This document shows, piece by piece, positions 45,237 through 55,964 of a stretch of DNA of 64,000 nucleotides (its first letter is position 1; every line of letters begins with the position of its first letter). A program made the translations under genes and the position numbers. Origin of the DNA: Hymenopus coronatus (lineage: Eukaryota > Arthropoda > Insecta > Mantodea > Hymenopodidae). Where the stretch lies: positions 62,236,501-62,300,500 of the forward strand of contig CM060899.1 of the NCBI GenBank assembly GCA_030762935.1, read 5' to 3'. The notes below the pieces were generated by a model that worked only from the letters and a program-made list of their open reading frames with translations, did no database searches and was not told the origin of the DNA.

Positions 45237-45815
45237 TTACTTTCTCTAGCCCTGTATGTACAATGTGCATTATGGTTAGAGAAGGTAGTGTATTCCACCC
45301 AAAAATTTGATACCAAGATTTCACCGGAAATACATGTTTTAGGACTCCCGGAATCCACAAGCAGTTTTAGAAAAAGGTCGGTATGTGGGTCTGTCTGCCT
45401 GTGTGTTTGTGTACAGCGTAGCTCAATAATGAAAATACTGTTAATTACCAAATTTGGTATTTTAAGTTTGGTATCTTCCAAGGATGCGACACAAAGATTT
45501 TCAAGCATATCCCTCCACCCCAAACTACCCTTTATATGAAAACATTTTTGAAATTTTTGTTTTTCTTATAAAGGTTAACAATTTTAATTAAAATCTCTTA
45601 TGTTTAACATATATACAAGACAAATAAAATGTATATCTGGTATTTCTGAGAATAGCCTCTGAGTTTTATTGAATTTCTCATAACTGGTGAACCATAAGAG
45701 ATAGACAAAATCTTACTACACAAAAAATGTAGATCTCGATAAAACACAATTTATGTTGTATACATTTTTTTCGTTTAGGTGGCAGTTTTCAAGATATTCC
45801 TGATTTCCACTGTGT
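45236..45815 (+). repeat. Family T repeat with a variant hairpin
   Basis: The terminal hairpin uses CTCTAGCC (45244-45251) and GGTTAGAG (45274-45281). The body is typical (CACCCAAAAATTTGATACC, CACCCCAAACTACCCTTTATAT). The 3' end is missing; LINE-like sequence may resume at 45840-45950. Confidence 0.75.
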
Positions 45816-45967
45816 AATATTGTAATCAAAGATATGGAGAGATCAAATTTGGCAATGAAAATGGGATAAATTGGATGGGGAAATAGTAGTCAGGAGGGTT
45901 CTGTCCACAAAATGAGAGAAAATTATAAAAGGTATAGGTAACTTTTTTGGGTAAGGTCAGAGAACTA

Positions 45968-46711
45968 CTTTATGATAATCGAGAAAAGCATTAGCAGAAA
46001 TTGTCTTAATTGCTTTCTTTCTTGTAAGTAGAAGGAAATCAAGTCAAATCTTTTAAAAGCTGGTTGCCATGTGGATGAAATCTTATTCTATGCAGGGCCA
46101 AGAGTTAACAATTTTCAATGTGAAAAAAAGTTGTAGTATTTTAAATCTGAAACAAATAGTAAGGAATATCTCAAAAATGTTCAGTTTAGTGAAAAAAAAA
46201 AAAGCATATATAATATAAATTGTGTGTTTTAACGTGATCTAATTTTTTGTGTAGTAAGTTTTTGTGTATCTCTTGCAGTTTGCCAGTTACGCAAAATTCA
46301 GCAAAATTCATTTAGAATAAAGAGATCTCTAGAGGTTATTCCCAGAAAATTCAAGATATACATTTTATTTGCTATGTAAATATGTTGAACATATGCTATT
46401 TTAATCAAAATCATTTGAGCCATTTTTGAGAAAATCAACATTTTCGAAAATTTTTCCAAATAAAGGGTAGTTTGGGTTGGGGGGGGGGAATTTTCTCAAA
46501 ATTTTTGTGTAACATCCCTTGAAGATACTAATCTTAAATACCAAGTTTGGTATTTTATCAATCTTTCGTTTTTGAGTTAATGTGCTCACAAACACACAGA
46601 CCTTTTTCTAAAAATTCTTTTCTTTTTATACAGGGGAATGTATTGAATTTTTGGGTAGAATGCAATACATTCACTATACACTATGTACTTAGTATGTGTA
46701 GAGAAAGTAAA
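45968..46711 (-). repeat. Family T repeat, lacking its 3' inverted motif
   Basis: It runs from AATCGAGAAAAGCATTAGCAG to TACTTAGTATGTGTAGAGAAAG. A G run lies at about 46479-46488. Confidence 0.72.
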
Positions 46712-47208
46712 AATGGATAAGAATGAATGTCAAGAAGATGGAAGAGGAAAAAGATTAAAAAATAAGAAAGAGGGGGGAAAAGAATGGCTTCCCATTTCTA
46801 ACTGATCTGTCCCATTTGGTGATGCTATTGGTAGACCTAATATGTATTTATAAAAATATCTATCTATTTTATCCAAGCATCATCTACTCACCATACCTCT
46901 GCAAACTCTGTGGTGTAAATTAGAAATTATAATACAAGCTCTAAGTAATAGTGTCTTACGACAGGTTAGACATTTTTGAACCCACAGGTCACAAGTGACC
47001 ACCCAAACCCTTTTGTTTGCTGTTTACAAAAATAACAGCTGTCTAAAGGCAATAACCCAAGAATGGTAACCAAAATGGAAATGTGTATGGGAAGCCATAT
47101 GTGATATAAGACTTTGGTATGTGTCATTACGGTAACGAGAATGGGAATGTATCTCTTTTTATGGTCACTTTGTGCATTGAGACTTTGTTTTTAAGTGACC
47201 AATTATAT
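46712..47208. other. Unassigned sequence
   Basis: No gene or clear repeat. Confidence 0.35.
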
Positions 47209-48023
47209 TTTTACTTTCTCTAGCACACATGTACATAAAATGTGTAAATTAGCTAGAGAAGGCATTGTATTCCACTAAAAAATTAAATGTTGAGATTTCA
47301 CTGGGGTCCCCTGAGTCCAAAAAAAGCATTTTTACAAAAAAGGTGTGGCTGCTTGTGTGTGGCCAGCATAGCTCAAAAACAAGGACTGTTAAATACCAAA
47401 CTTGGTATTTATGTTAAGAATTTGACATGAAGATTTTCAAGAAAATCTTTCACCAAAAACTACTCTTTACATGGAAAAATGATTGAAAATTTTGTTTTCT
47501 GCAAAACTGGCTCTTAACAATTTTGATTAAAATACTCTATAATAAAGATATTTACATCACATGTATATTTTGAATTTTCTGGAAATAGCCTCAAGACCTC
47601 TTTATTCTGGATGAGTTTTGTAGAATTTTGCATAATGGTTAAACCATAAGAGATAGATAAAAACTTACTGCACAAAAAATGTAGATCTTGTTAAAGCACT
47701 TATTTATATCATATTTGTTTTTCTTATAGAGTTGACTGTTTTCGACATATTCTTTATTATTGGTTTCAATTTTAAACTACCCAACTTTTCTCAAACAAGA
47801 CCATGCAAAGGGAACTGAACCTCAACTGTTTCACATAGCAACCAGCTTTTAAAAGGCTAGACTATCATTTTAGTGTAAGTTATTTCTGTTTACTTATAAG
47901 GAAGCAAGTAATTAGACAATTACTGCTTATATTTATCTCAATTAGTCTGACATAGTTATAAGAATAGTTCGTATATGGAAGAGCTAGAGAAAGTTATGTG
48001 AATTGAACACATCAGATTTTTTT
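47209..48023 (+). repeat. Family T repeat, variant hairpin
   Basis: The hairpin uses CTCTAGC (47218-47224) and GCTAGAG (47252-47258), a perfect 7 bp stem that differs from the common CTCTAyAC form. It ends AGCTAGAGAAAGTTATGTGAATTG. Confidence 0.78.
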
Positions 48024-48096
48024 CATCTGCCTCCATTCAGTCAATATAATGCAGGTTAGCAACGTCATAATTTAAGAGAATTAGGAATAAGTGAGG

Positions 48097-48140
48097 TCTG
48101 GTGGCTGTTTTGTTCAGCCGTGAACAAAACAGCCACCAGA
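48097..48140. repeat. Perfect 20 bp inverted repeat with 4-base loop
   Basis: Arms 48097-48116 and 48121-48140 are exact complements around GCCG. It lies between a family T end and a PLE end. Confidence 0.9.
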
Positions 48141-48299
48141 ATAATCAGTTTTACTCCCAAACCCACAGGTATTTCTTTTACTACCTAAAAACTTAAGATT
48201 CTTATATCCAGAGTTGAGAGATACTGAAAGACAAATATAGCAAGTTGCAATTTGAAAAGCTCATTGGTAACGTATAAAGAGATGAAACTGGTCTGAAAT

Positions 48300-49310
48300 A
48301 TGGATGCGTAGGCTTCCATGACCTGAGTCTTGATGTGTCTTCTTAGCTTCCGGAGAAGGCCGCGTTATCTTGCATTGGAGTGCCGACGTTTTGCTCATCT
48401 TGCCGTGAGCTTCTTCTGGGCTCTTGTATGGTGGTTGCTTCTTTGCTCTTGCTTATATAGTGGCAGTGCGGTGGAGGTTGCCCCGCCCTCTCTCTTCTGG
48501 TTGGCTAGTTGCCTGCCAATTGGCGTGGGTGCTGGCGCCGCTCTTTCCTGATGATGTTGGAGTTGCTTTACGCTTTCTTTTTCCAGGTTTTTGTTTCCTT
48601 TTTGTCTTATTTCTTGTTTTAGATTGTGGTTTAGATCTTCTTTTAGTAAATGCTGCCATGGATTGCTGTCCGTTTCTAGAATGCTGCATGTCTCTGCCCC
48701 CTGCCTCTCTTTGGCTGGAGGCCGGCCTATTATGGCTCTCCTTGTGAGCAGAATTTGCCAGATGTTATGGACATGTTTTCCGCCGTCCCTGTTGATGTTC
48801 TTCTTTTCTTTGAAAATCTCTATGCTTTCACGGGTCATTCTGTGATGAAAGTTGCTGCAGGTGGCTATGAGCTCTGTGTTGTCAAAGTCGATGTGGTGGC
48901 TGGTTGTTATTACGTGTTCAGCTAGTGCAGATTTTTCGGGTTGGTTGAGTTTTAGACTGCGTACGTGTTCTTTTCTGCATGTTACTATGGGCTGTCCTGT
49001 TTGGCCAATGTAGGCACTTCCACAGTTGCATCTAATTCTATATATGCCTGGGTTTAGGAGCGGGTTGCTGGTATCTTTGACTGGTCGTAGGAACGATCTG
49101 AGCTTTCTTGTTGAGGTGTAGCAAGTTCTGATGTCGTGGCTTTTAAGGACTTTGGAAATAGGAGTCTGAGACGCCTCGGATGTATGGTACACTGGTCCAT
49201 TTTTGGTTGTTTTTTCTGGAGCCCTGGTCGTCATCCTTTTGGGGGTTTCTTTGGTTGGTGTTCCTTTGTATTTCCCGTATTTCTTTGTGTGCGTAACCAT
49301 TAGCCCTGAG
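48300..49310 (-). mobile_element. Penelope-like element fragment with GIY-YIG endonuclease
   Basis: It covers the 3' part of a PLE on the minus strand. TAGGCTTCCATGACCTGAGTC (near 48309) beyond the ORF end resembles TAGGCTTTCATGGCCAGAGTC near 63229, upstream of the plus-strand PLE there, suggesting shared terminal repeats. It is 5'-truncated: no RT upstream of 49310. Confidence 0.7.
48395..49300 (-). CDS. PLE GIY-YIG endonuclease domain, 301-aa open frame
   Basis: Penelope-like elements carry a reverse transcriptase followed by a GIY-YIG nuclease that nicks the target site (family knowledge). This uninterrupted frame has KVLKSHDIRTCYTSTRKLRS (RT-nuclease linker), then about residues 86-105 GIYRIRCNCGSAYIGQTG (the GIY and YIG motifs), the catalytic-type Arg in TCRKEHVRSL, EKSALAEHVITTSHHID, TRESIEIFKEKKNINRDGG and VHNIWQ, followed by a basic, Lys/Gln-rich tail. 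The first Met (49300) may not be the true start because the upstream RT is missing. Although the frame is open, the element is truncated, so I treat it as a relic that still reads through. Confidence 0.72.
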   Translation of the reverse strand: MVTHTKKYGKYKGTPTKETPKRMTTRAPEKTTKNGPVYHTSEASQTPISKVLKSHDIRTCYTSTRKLRSFLRPVKDTSNPLLNPGIYRIRCNCGSAYIGQTGQPIVTCRKEHVRSLKLNQPEKSALAEHVITTSHHIDFDNTELIATCSNFHHRMTRESIEIFKEKKNINRDGGKHVHNIWQILLTRRAIIGRPPAKERQGAETCSILETDSNPWQHLLKEDLNHNLKQEIRQKGNKNLEKESVKQLQHHQERAAPAPTPIGRQLANQKREGGATSTALPLYKQEQRSNHHTRAQKKLTAR

Positions 49311-49583
49311 AATGCTGTTCAGGTGTCTCTGAAATAGTGAAAACTATGTTGATATAATATGGATAAAGCAGCAAGAGAAGGCTTTGAATGGGCTAGAACA
49401 GGGGTGCTGAAATTGAATTTGAAATTATGAATTTATTTCACTTCCAACATACATAACTGTAATTACTGCACAGCTTTATTCTTTTACATATACATCATCT
49501 CTTCTGTATATTTACATTTGAATTGCCTCTGATGCAAATATAAGTAAACACTTTGGTTTTTAATATATTATACACCAGTTCAC

Positions 49584-50590
49584 GGTAATGTTGCCGTTTA
49601 AGGGTCAGTTGGCCACGCAATGCCGCAAAACCATACCAACTTTAGAAATTGAAAACCCTCTTTGGAACTGATCACATAGTGCCAAAGGAATGCAATCGGT
49701 GAATAGCTGCAAGATGGCAGTAGTATCACGGTTATATGTTGCGAAATGTCTGGTATATGACGTAGCCGAAGGGCCTGGCAATTCTAGAAGCGATGTCATC
49801 TATCATACACCATTAATCCTACTTATTGCAGATGTTGATTATTTGAGGTTATGTGATACATGAGCTAGCAAAGGCGAATTCATCAAAACATAAAGATAAC
49901 CACATCTATGTCACGCTGCAATTGCGGTGATCTTAATACGTTTGATCAAGTAATATTTTGGGTTAAATGGAGAAATTTAATACACAAAGCTACTGTTAAA
50001 TAAGAAGTTATCAATTTTTTTGTTTCTTTTTAATGAAAACAGGAGCATTAGTAGTAAATAAAAATTATTATTATTATTTATATTATTATTGTAATTATTA
50101 TTATTATTATTGGTGGTGGTGGTATGATGAGTATTATTATTATTATTATTAGTTGTAAGAATAACTGGTCAGCGCAACCAGATCTACTTGCTCTTTAGTT
50201 ATGTCATTGGTAGCCTTAAAAAGGGCTGTTATGTCATTGAAGAAAATATGAAAGAGGCGGAGAACAGTAGGAGATATTCAGAAGAACAGTATATGCACCC
50301 CCTGACGCATATAATTGCATATTTCAGTGTTTCCCACACCTTCCTATGAATACACTGCCTCATTGTATATATTTCTGGGTTTCCCCACCTTGCTATGGTT
50401 ACACTTCCTAAGGCACATACAGTTAATTGCAAATTTCATGCTTTCCACACTACCGTATGACTGCACTGCCTTCTCTCCTTTTTGCAATACCAACTATATA
50501 TGCTACATTACACTGAACATTGCACCTTTCAGATGCAAAGATTGGCTGCCTGACGTTACACACCCAACTGACCCTTAAACGGTAAATTAC
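49584..50590. mobile_element. 1.0 kb non-autonomous DNA transposon with 9 bp target duplication
   Basis: CCAGTTCAC lies at 49575-49583 and 50591-50599. The terminal inverted repeats share CCGTTTAAGGGTCAGTTGG (left from 49594, right in reverse complement from 50581 down). It contains an (ATT)n microsatellite (50064-50150) and three loose 60-70 base tandem units near the right end (CACACCTTCCTATGAATACA-type). There is no transposase. The 9 bp duplication suits a Mutator or Merlin type; the family is undetermined. Confidence 0.75.
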
Positions 50591-50592
50591 CC

Positions 50593-51000
50593 AGTTCACT
50601 ATGTACCTAAATTTTAACTCCCTTATATTTAAATATACCAATTTTCCTGACAGGCATCCTTCCAATTATGAATTTAAGGTTTAAGAATTCTTCTTTTATA
50701 TTTCTCTTTAGTCTTTACTAATAATTCCCCCAACTTTCTAATCTCATCTGTATTCTTATATTTTCTAATTCTCACTTTAATTATTTCTCTTAGTAACTGC
50801 AACCAACTAGCTGGTACCAATTGCTTCCTCCATAATTTTGTGTCTTAACAATTTAAAATAAAATGTAGGTCATTTTTCATTCCCCCATATAATGAACACT
50901 TCTGTGGGTCCATTTCCCCCTTCATTCCCCTCAATTTCATTGCTCCGGTTCTATACCATACCCACCCTTCCCTCTCCAATTTATTTATTATTTTAGCTAC
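50593..51000 (-). pseudogene. LINE-1w 3' fragment
   Basis: The reverse strand reads KCSLYGGMKNDLHFILNC, a zinc-knuckle-like CxxC/H/C with one Cys changed, then TKLWRKQLVPASWLQLL and DEIRKLGELLVKTKEK: the same C-terminal layout as the copies at 1233-1896 and 58110-59075. Confidence 0.55.
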
Positions 51001-51002
51001 AT

Positions 51003-51786
51003 CATGCTAATTGAATAATCATTAGCAGAATTGGTCTTATTACTTGCTTCCTTGTAAATAGAAGGGAAATAAGTGAATGCATTAGGCTAAAGCGATAATC
51101 AGATAATTTAAATGCTGGTTGCTATGCAATTGAAATTCATTTCTTTGTATGACCAGGAGTTTTCAAATTTCCATATGAGAAAAGTATATGTATTTTAAAG
51201 CTGAAACCAATAACAAGGATTATATCAAAAATGGTCAACTCTACAAAAAAAAAGTATATGGCAAAATTTGTGATAACAAGATTTTCATATTTTGTGGAGT
51301 AAGTTTTTGCCTATCTCTTATGATTTACCAGTTATGCAAAATTTATCCAGAATAAAGTGCTCTTCAGAGGCTATTCCCAGAAAAGTCAAAATATGCATTT
51401 TATTTGTTAATTTAAGTATCTTTAATATACAGTATTTTAATCAAATTCATTAGAACTATTTTTGAGAGAGTCAATTTTTTTTTTTCATGTAAAGGGTAGT
51501 TGGGGTGGGGAATTTTTTTTAAATCTTTGTGTTGCATATCCTTGAAAGATACTAAGCTTAAATTCATAGTTTGGTATATAATGGTTCATTTTTTTAGCTA
51601 TGCTGCCCCCCCCCCCCCGCAGAGAGAGGGGGGGGGGGCTAGCTTTCTGTAAAAGAAATTTTTTAATGTAGGGGATCCTAAAATGTGTATATGTGGTAAA
51701 TCTTGACATTGAATTTTTGGGTGGAATGCAATAGCTTTGCTACCTTCTATGTACTAAACATATTATGTGTAGAGAAAGTAAAAATT
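51003..51786 (-). repeat. Family T repeat, lacking its 3' inverted motif
   Basis: It runs from TAATCATTAGCAGAATTGG to TATTATGTGTAGAGAAAGT. A poly-C run then GCAGAGAGAG and poly-G (51606-51638) interrupts it. Confidence 0.72.
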
Positions 51787-52027
51787 GGCGTTCTTTAGAG
51801 AGCAAGTGCTGGGTATTTACCCAATAGATGGGCAGCTGTTTCATGTATCTGTTGACATCTTAAATATGCAAGATTCACTTGCTGTCATGCTATCATATCT
51901 TGTGCAGGTGCCCTCTGAAGGGTCAGTATACCCATTAGCACTTTTCTCTACTTAATTTTAGCACTTGCTTCTTCTATTTTCTGTATGATAGCATTGTAGT
52001 GCTTGAAATATATAGAAGGCATCAGTA

Positions 52028-52632
52028 TTTTAACTTTCTCTACACATCCTATGCACATACTGTAAAGAGAAAGTATTGTAATGCACCCAAAAATTCAATA
52101 CCGAGATTTCACTGGAAATACATGTTTTGGGACCATCTGAATCCAGAAAAAAGTATTTTTAGTAAAATGTCTGTCTTTGTGTGTGTGCATGTGGTCAGCA
52201 TAGCTCAAAAATGAAAAATAACAAACTTTATATTTAAGCTCAGTATCTTTCAAGGATGCGATATGAAGATTTTCAGAAAATCCCCCCCTCCACCCTCTCC
52301 CAACTATCCTTTACGTGGAAAAAATTTCGAAAATTTTGATTTTCTCAAAAATGAGTAATGATTTTGATTAAAATCTCTTATATTTAATATATTTGCATGA
52401 CAAAATAAAATGTATATCTTCAATTTTCTGGGAATAGTCTCTGAAGACATATAAACTTTAAGCTATGTTACTCCCTTATTTCCCTTCTACTTACAAGGAA
52501 GCAAGTAATAAGACTATTTCTGCTAATTTTTTTTCGATTGGATGAAGTAAATATTAGCATAAGGTTTTTAACAATAATTTGTTGCAGAGATGTAGAGAAA
52601 GTCATGTGAATTGAACACATCAGATTTTTTTT
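52028..52632 (+). repeat. Family T repeat with an internal deletion
   Basis: It has ACTTTCTCTACACATCC...AAAGAGAAAG and CACCCAAAAATTCAATACC. The part between GTCTCTGAAGACAT (52438) and CTATGTTACTCCC is deleted; the 3' end GTAGAGAAAGTCATGTG is present. Confidence 0.75.
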
Positions 52633-53189
52633 AGTTATGGGTGTTAGTAGAATTATGTTTCTGAGTGCATAGATAGGCCCATAACTTCAAATTTCAAAGT
52701 TCTATTAATGCAATATTATGTTCTACATATCCAGTCATAAAATTAACAAACCTAAAAAAATGACAAGCAGTGCAAGATTTGAACCTAGGAACTTAAAGTG
52801 AAGGCAAGGCCTTTTTAACCTCTCAGCTGTAACGAGATTTCTGTGATCTGTTTTCAGTGCAATCAGTTTCCCCCCTGTAAGTTACCATTACGTTGTCAGT
52901 AACAGACCATTGTACAGTTTTTTGTGTGCATTGTAAACACAAAGCTCTTTGATCAACACATGGAATCTAGGGATGACTCATTTTTTGTGTTCATGGCTGT
53001 ATATACAGGCTGAAACAAAACTAATTACATACCTTCTAATATGTCTTTACAAATAAAAAATGTAATATCATTTTGTTCTGTGATCAGCTCTTTTTTTGTT
53101 TTTGAGTAAAAAATAAATAGGTAGTTGTTCCTAATTAGATGGTTATTCCATTAGAAGATAATCATTTGTTATTTGTAAGACAGGTAGAA

Positions 53190-53640
53190 TAAACTGTTTC
53201 TTTGTGAATGGAGACACGACATCTCTCTCTGATGGAGGGAATGTATTTTTGGAATTGATTGTCACCGGTGATGAGTCATGGCTGCATCGTTATGATCCTG
53301 AAGGAACCAGTACAGTGTGGAAATCACCAAGTTCATCAAAAAAGGCAAAAGTTGTTCCACCTGCAGGGAGAGTGATGATCTCATCTTTTGACTGTCGTGG
53401 AATGCTCCCCCTTACGCTTCTGTTACAGTAGCATACTGCACATTTAGTATTGGCTAAACTGAGGAAGCACATTGCAAAGAAACCAATAGAACTTGCTCAA
53501 ATTGGGTGTCAATTTCATCATGGCAATATGCAGCTTCACATTACAATTCAAGTCCAGCAGAATCTGGCTCTATTCAACATTATCTGTGTACCGCATCTGC
53601 CTTATAGCCCTGATCTTGACTACAGAAGAAAGCAGTAAGA
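53190..53640 (+). pseudogene. Mariner transposase fragment
   Basis: LELIVTGDESWLHRYDPEG (first Asp), SSSKKAKVVPPAGRVM, then in other frames IAKKPIELAQIGCQFHHGN (the second Asp changed to Gly) and VPHLPYSPDL (third Asp). Both ends are lost. It is distinct from the two larger mariners above. Confidence 0.72.
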
Positions 53641-53965
53641 GTAATGGAAAAAATGCAAAGAAGACAGTTGTGTAAAAGTAGCTTTAAAAAACTAAAAATC
53701 ATCACACTGCCCTGTTTATATATATTTGAATGTCTTAAACATGTAATAAGAAACCATATTGTAGAAAAAAATGAACATAACACGAGAACAAAACAGAACT
53801 ATTTAAGAAATAGGTTGAGGAGATCATTAATTTCCATATGCATTGAAAATTTTGCATTTACCTCAATCACATGAAGAAGCAAAGAAAATTAATGCAATAA
53901 AGACTTACCTGATAAAAAATGTGTTTTACTCAATTGATGAATGCAAAGCAGAACAAAAATGGGTG

Positions 53966-54174
53966 TAAAATAAGAACTATAGCTTTCCTGGCGACGTGTT
54001 AATTCAAAATCTTCTCGGGCTTCTAGCCAGGTAATAACTTGGCTTGACACCAACGTTTCGAAGAAGTGCATCTTCCTCGTCTTCAGGGTGAACTGAAGAC
54101 GAGGAAGATGCACTTCTTCGAAACGTTGGTGTCAAGCCAAGTTATTACCTGGCTAGAAGCCCGAGAAGATTTTG
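53966..54174. mobile_element. 209 bp foldback insertion with perfect 84-base arms and hammerhead cores
   Basis: Arms 54003-54086 and 54093-54176 are exact reverse complements with a 6-base spacer (the last two paired bases fall in the right target duplication). The 11 bp AAAAATGGGTG lies at 53955-53965 and 54175-54185. A single-copy tail (53966-54002, with GCTTTCCTGGCGACGT) sits on the left only. The same tail and arm start occur at 6752-6841. TTCTCGGGCTTCTAGCCAGG relates it to PLE ends. Confidence 0.88.
54093..54133 (+). ncRNA. Hammerhead-like ribozyme core, mirrored on the minus strand
   Basis: CTGAAGA (54093-54099), a stem II GAGGAAG...CTTCTTC, GAAA (54120-54123), self-complementary AACGTT (54122-54127) and GTC (54131-54133). 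Because the arms are exact inverted copies, the same motif is on the minus strand at 54086-54046. One extra base (C54100) before stem II departs from the textbook layout. Activity is inferred. Confidence 0.5.
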
Positions 54175-54995
54175 AAAAATGGGTGATTTATAATCTTGTT
54201 TTCTTGTTAAATTGGTAATTTAAATATATGTTTTCTAGCTCTTGTCAAATTGACAATACTTAACCCACCATTAGCTTTCCAAAATTGGTGAATACTTAGC
54301 TATTTTATGTGTGAATATATATTCAGAACTGTATTTATATCAACTTCTTTAATTCACTAATGTAAATATGTATTTTGCCCACTCTGAAATTGGCGATGCT
54401 TTGTAAAAATATTAAAAATGGCAGAATAAATCAAACTCAAGCTGTGATTTCTTTTCATTCCTATTACTAAAGGCAAAGCTTTGGGGCATTCAATTTGAGA
54501 GTGAGGTGATTCTCAAGGACTTGACAAGAATGGCCTGCACCATGTGTTCGAGTACTGGCAGTCACTCTAAAAATGCATTGAAGTAGAAAGGGTTGTTTTG
54601 AAAAAGGTCATGTAAACATTGAAATGGAGTAATAAGTATTTGTGAAAAGAAAGTAAATCTTATTCTTTGTATAACAAACTTCGTATTCCAATGTATTCAG
54701 TATAAATCTCTTTCTAGTTTATGAATTTTTCGGAAATATTTCATCAGCAAATGAACATCAGTAATAAGCTACAATCCATTAATAATCCTCATGTTAATAT
54801 AATCCAAGGTTACCATAAGATCAAACAGAAATTCTTTCAGAACTTCAAGTAGTTCAAACTACTCAGCAAACTGACTGACAGTTAAGAATCAATTCATAAA
54901 CAGCAGCACATTACATTGCTTATTTTTTCATATAAGAGTAAAAAATTCTGATTGTTTTGTTCAAGTTCCATCTGCAAATACTTGAATTGTAAATA

Positions 54996-55711
54996 AAAAA
55001 ATCTGATGTGATCCATTCACATGACTTTCTCTACATCTCTGCAACAAATTATTGTTAAAAAATTTATGCTTCATTTTACATCATGCTAATCGAGAAAAAA
55101 TTAGCAGAAATAGTATTATTACTTGCTTCCATTCAAGTAGAAGGGAAATAAGGAAATAGCATAGGCTAAAGTATTAGTCAAAAGCTGGTTGCTATGTGAC
55201 TGAAGTTCCTTTGTATGGGCAGGAGTTGACAAATTTCCATATGAGAAAAGTACAAGTTTTTAAAGCTGAAACCAGTAACAAGGAATATCTAAAAAACAAT
55301 CCATTCCATGAAAAAAATGTATGTAATGTAAATTATGTGTTTTAATGAGCACATTTACTGCTAAGTATTTTTTGTCTATCTCTTATGGTTTGCCAGTTAT
55401 GCAAAGTTCCGTAAATTTCATCCAGGATAAAGTAGTCTTCAGAGGCTATTGCAGAAAATTCAAGATACACATTTTATTTGTCAGGTAATATACAATATTG
55501 TAATCAAAATCGTTAGTCATTTTTGTGAAAGTCAAAATGTTTGAAATTTTTTCCATGTAAAGGGTAGTTGGGTGTCACACCCTTAAAAGTTACTGAACTT
55601 AAATACCAAGTTTTGTATTTAATGGACTTTTCGTTTTTGAGCTTTGCTGTCCATGCACGCACCATACCTTCTCTATACACTATGTACATAGTATGTGCGG
55701 GGAAAGTAAAC
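54996..55711 (-). repeat. Family T repeat, near full length
   Basis: It runs from AAAAAATCTGATGTG and CATGACTTTCTCTACATC to CTCTATACACTATGTACATAG and GGGGAAAGTAAA. The middle is slightly deleted. Confidence 0.75.
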
Positions 55712-55719
55712 AATTTTTA

Positions 55720-55830
55720 TATTCACATGATTTTCTCTACACTCAGACTATTATTACAAAACTTTATTCATCTATCTACTTCATGTTAATCGGTATAAGC
55801 ATTTTCAGAAATTGTTTTATTGCATATTTT
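55720..55830 (-). repeat. Family T repeat, 3' end only
   Basis: TATTCACATGATTTTCTCTACAC and CTACTTCATGTTAATCGG match the T 3' terminus; it is truncated after about 110 bases. Confidence 0.55.
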
Positions 55831-55964
55831 GCTGCCATCTTCAAAAGAGAAAGAAAAGTTAATTAACTATAAAGTTAAAGTCAAGAATTCTAAACAGTGA
55901 AGCATGATAATCAAAAGTTAATGTCAGACCTTTAAAAACCCTATTTTATTCAACTGGTCATTTG

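Noticed and set aside
52750..52860. A tRNA-like or SINE copy on the minus strand
   Set aside because: An isolated B-box-like GGTTCAAATC is present, but the A box and body are not convincing.
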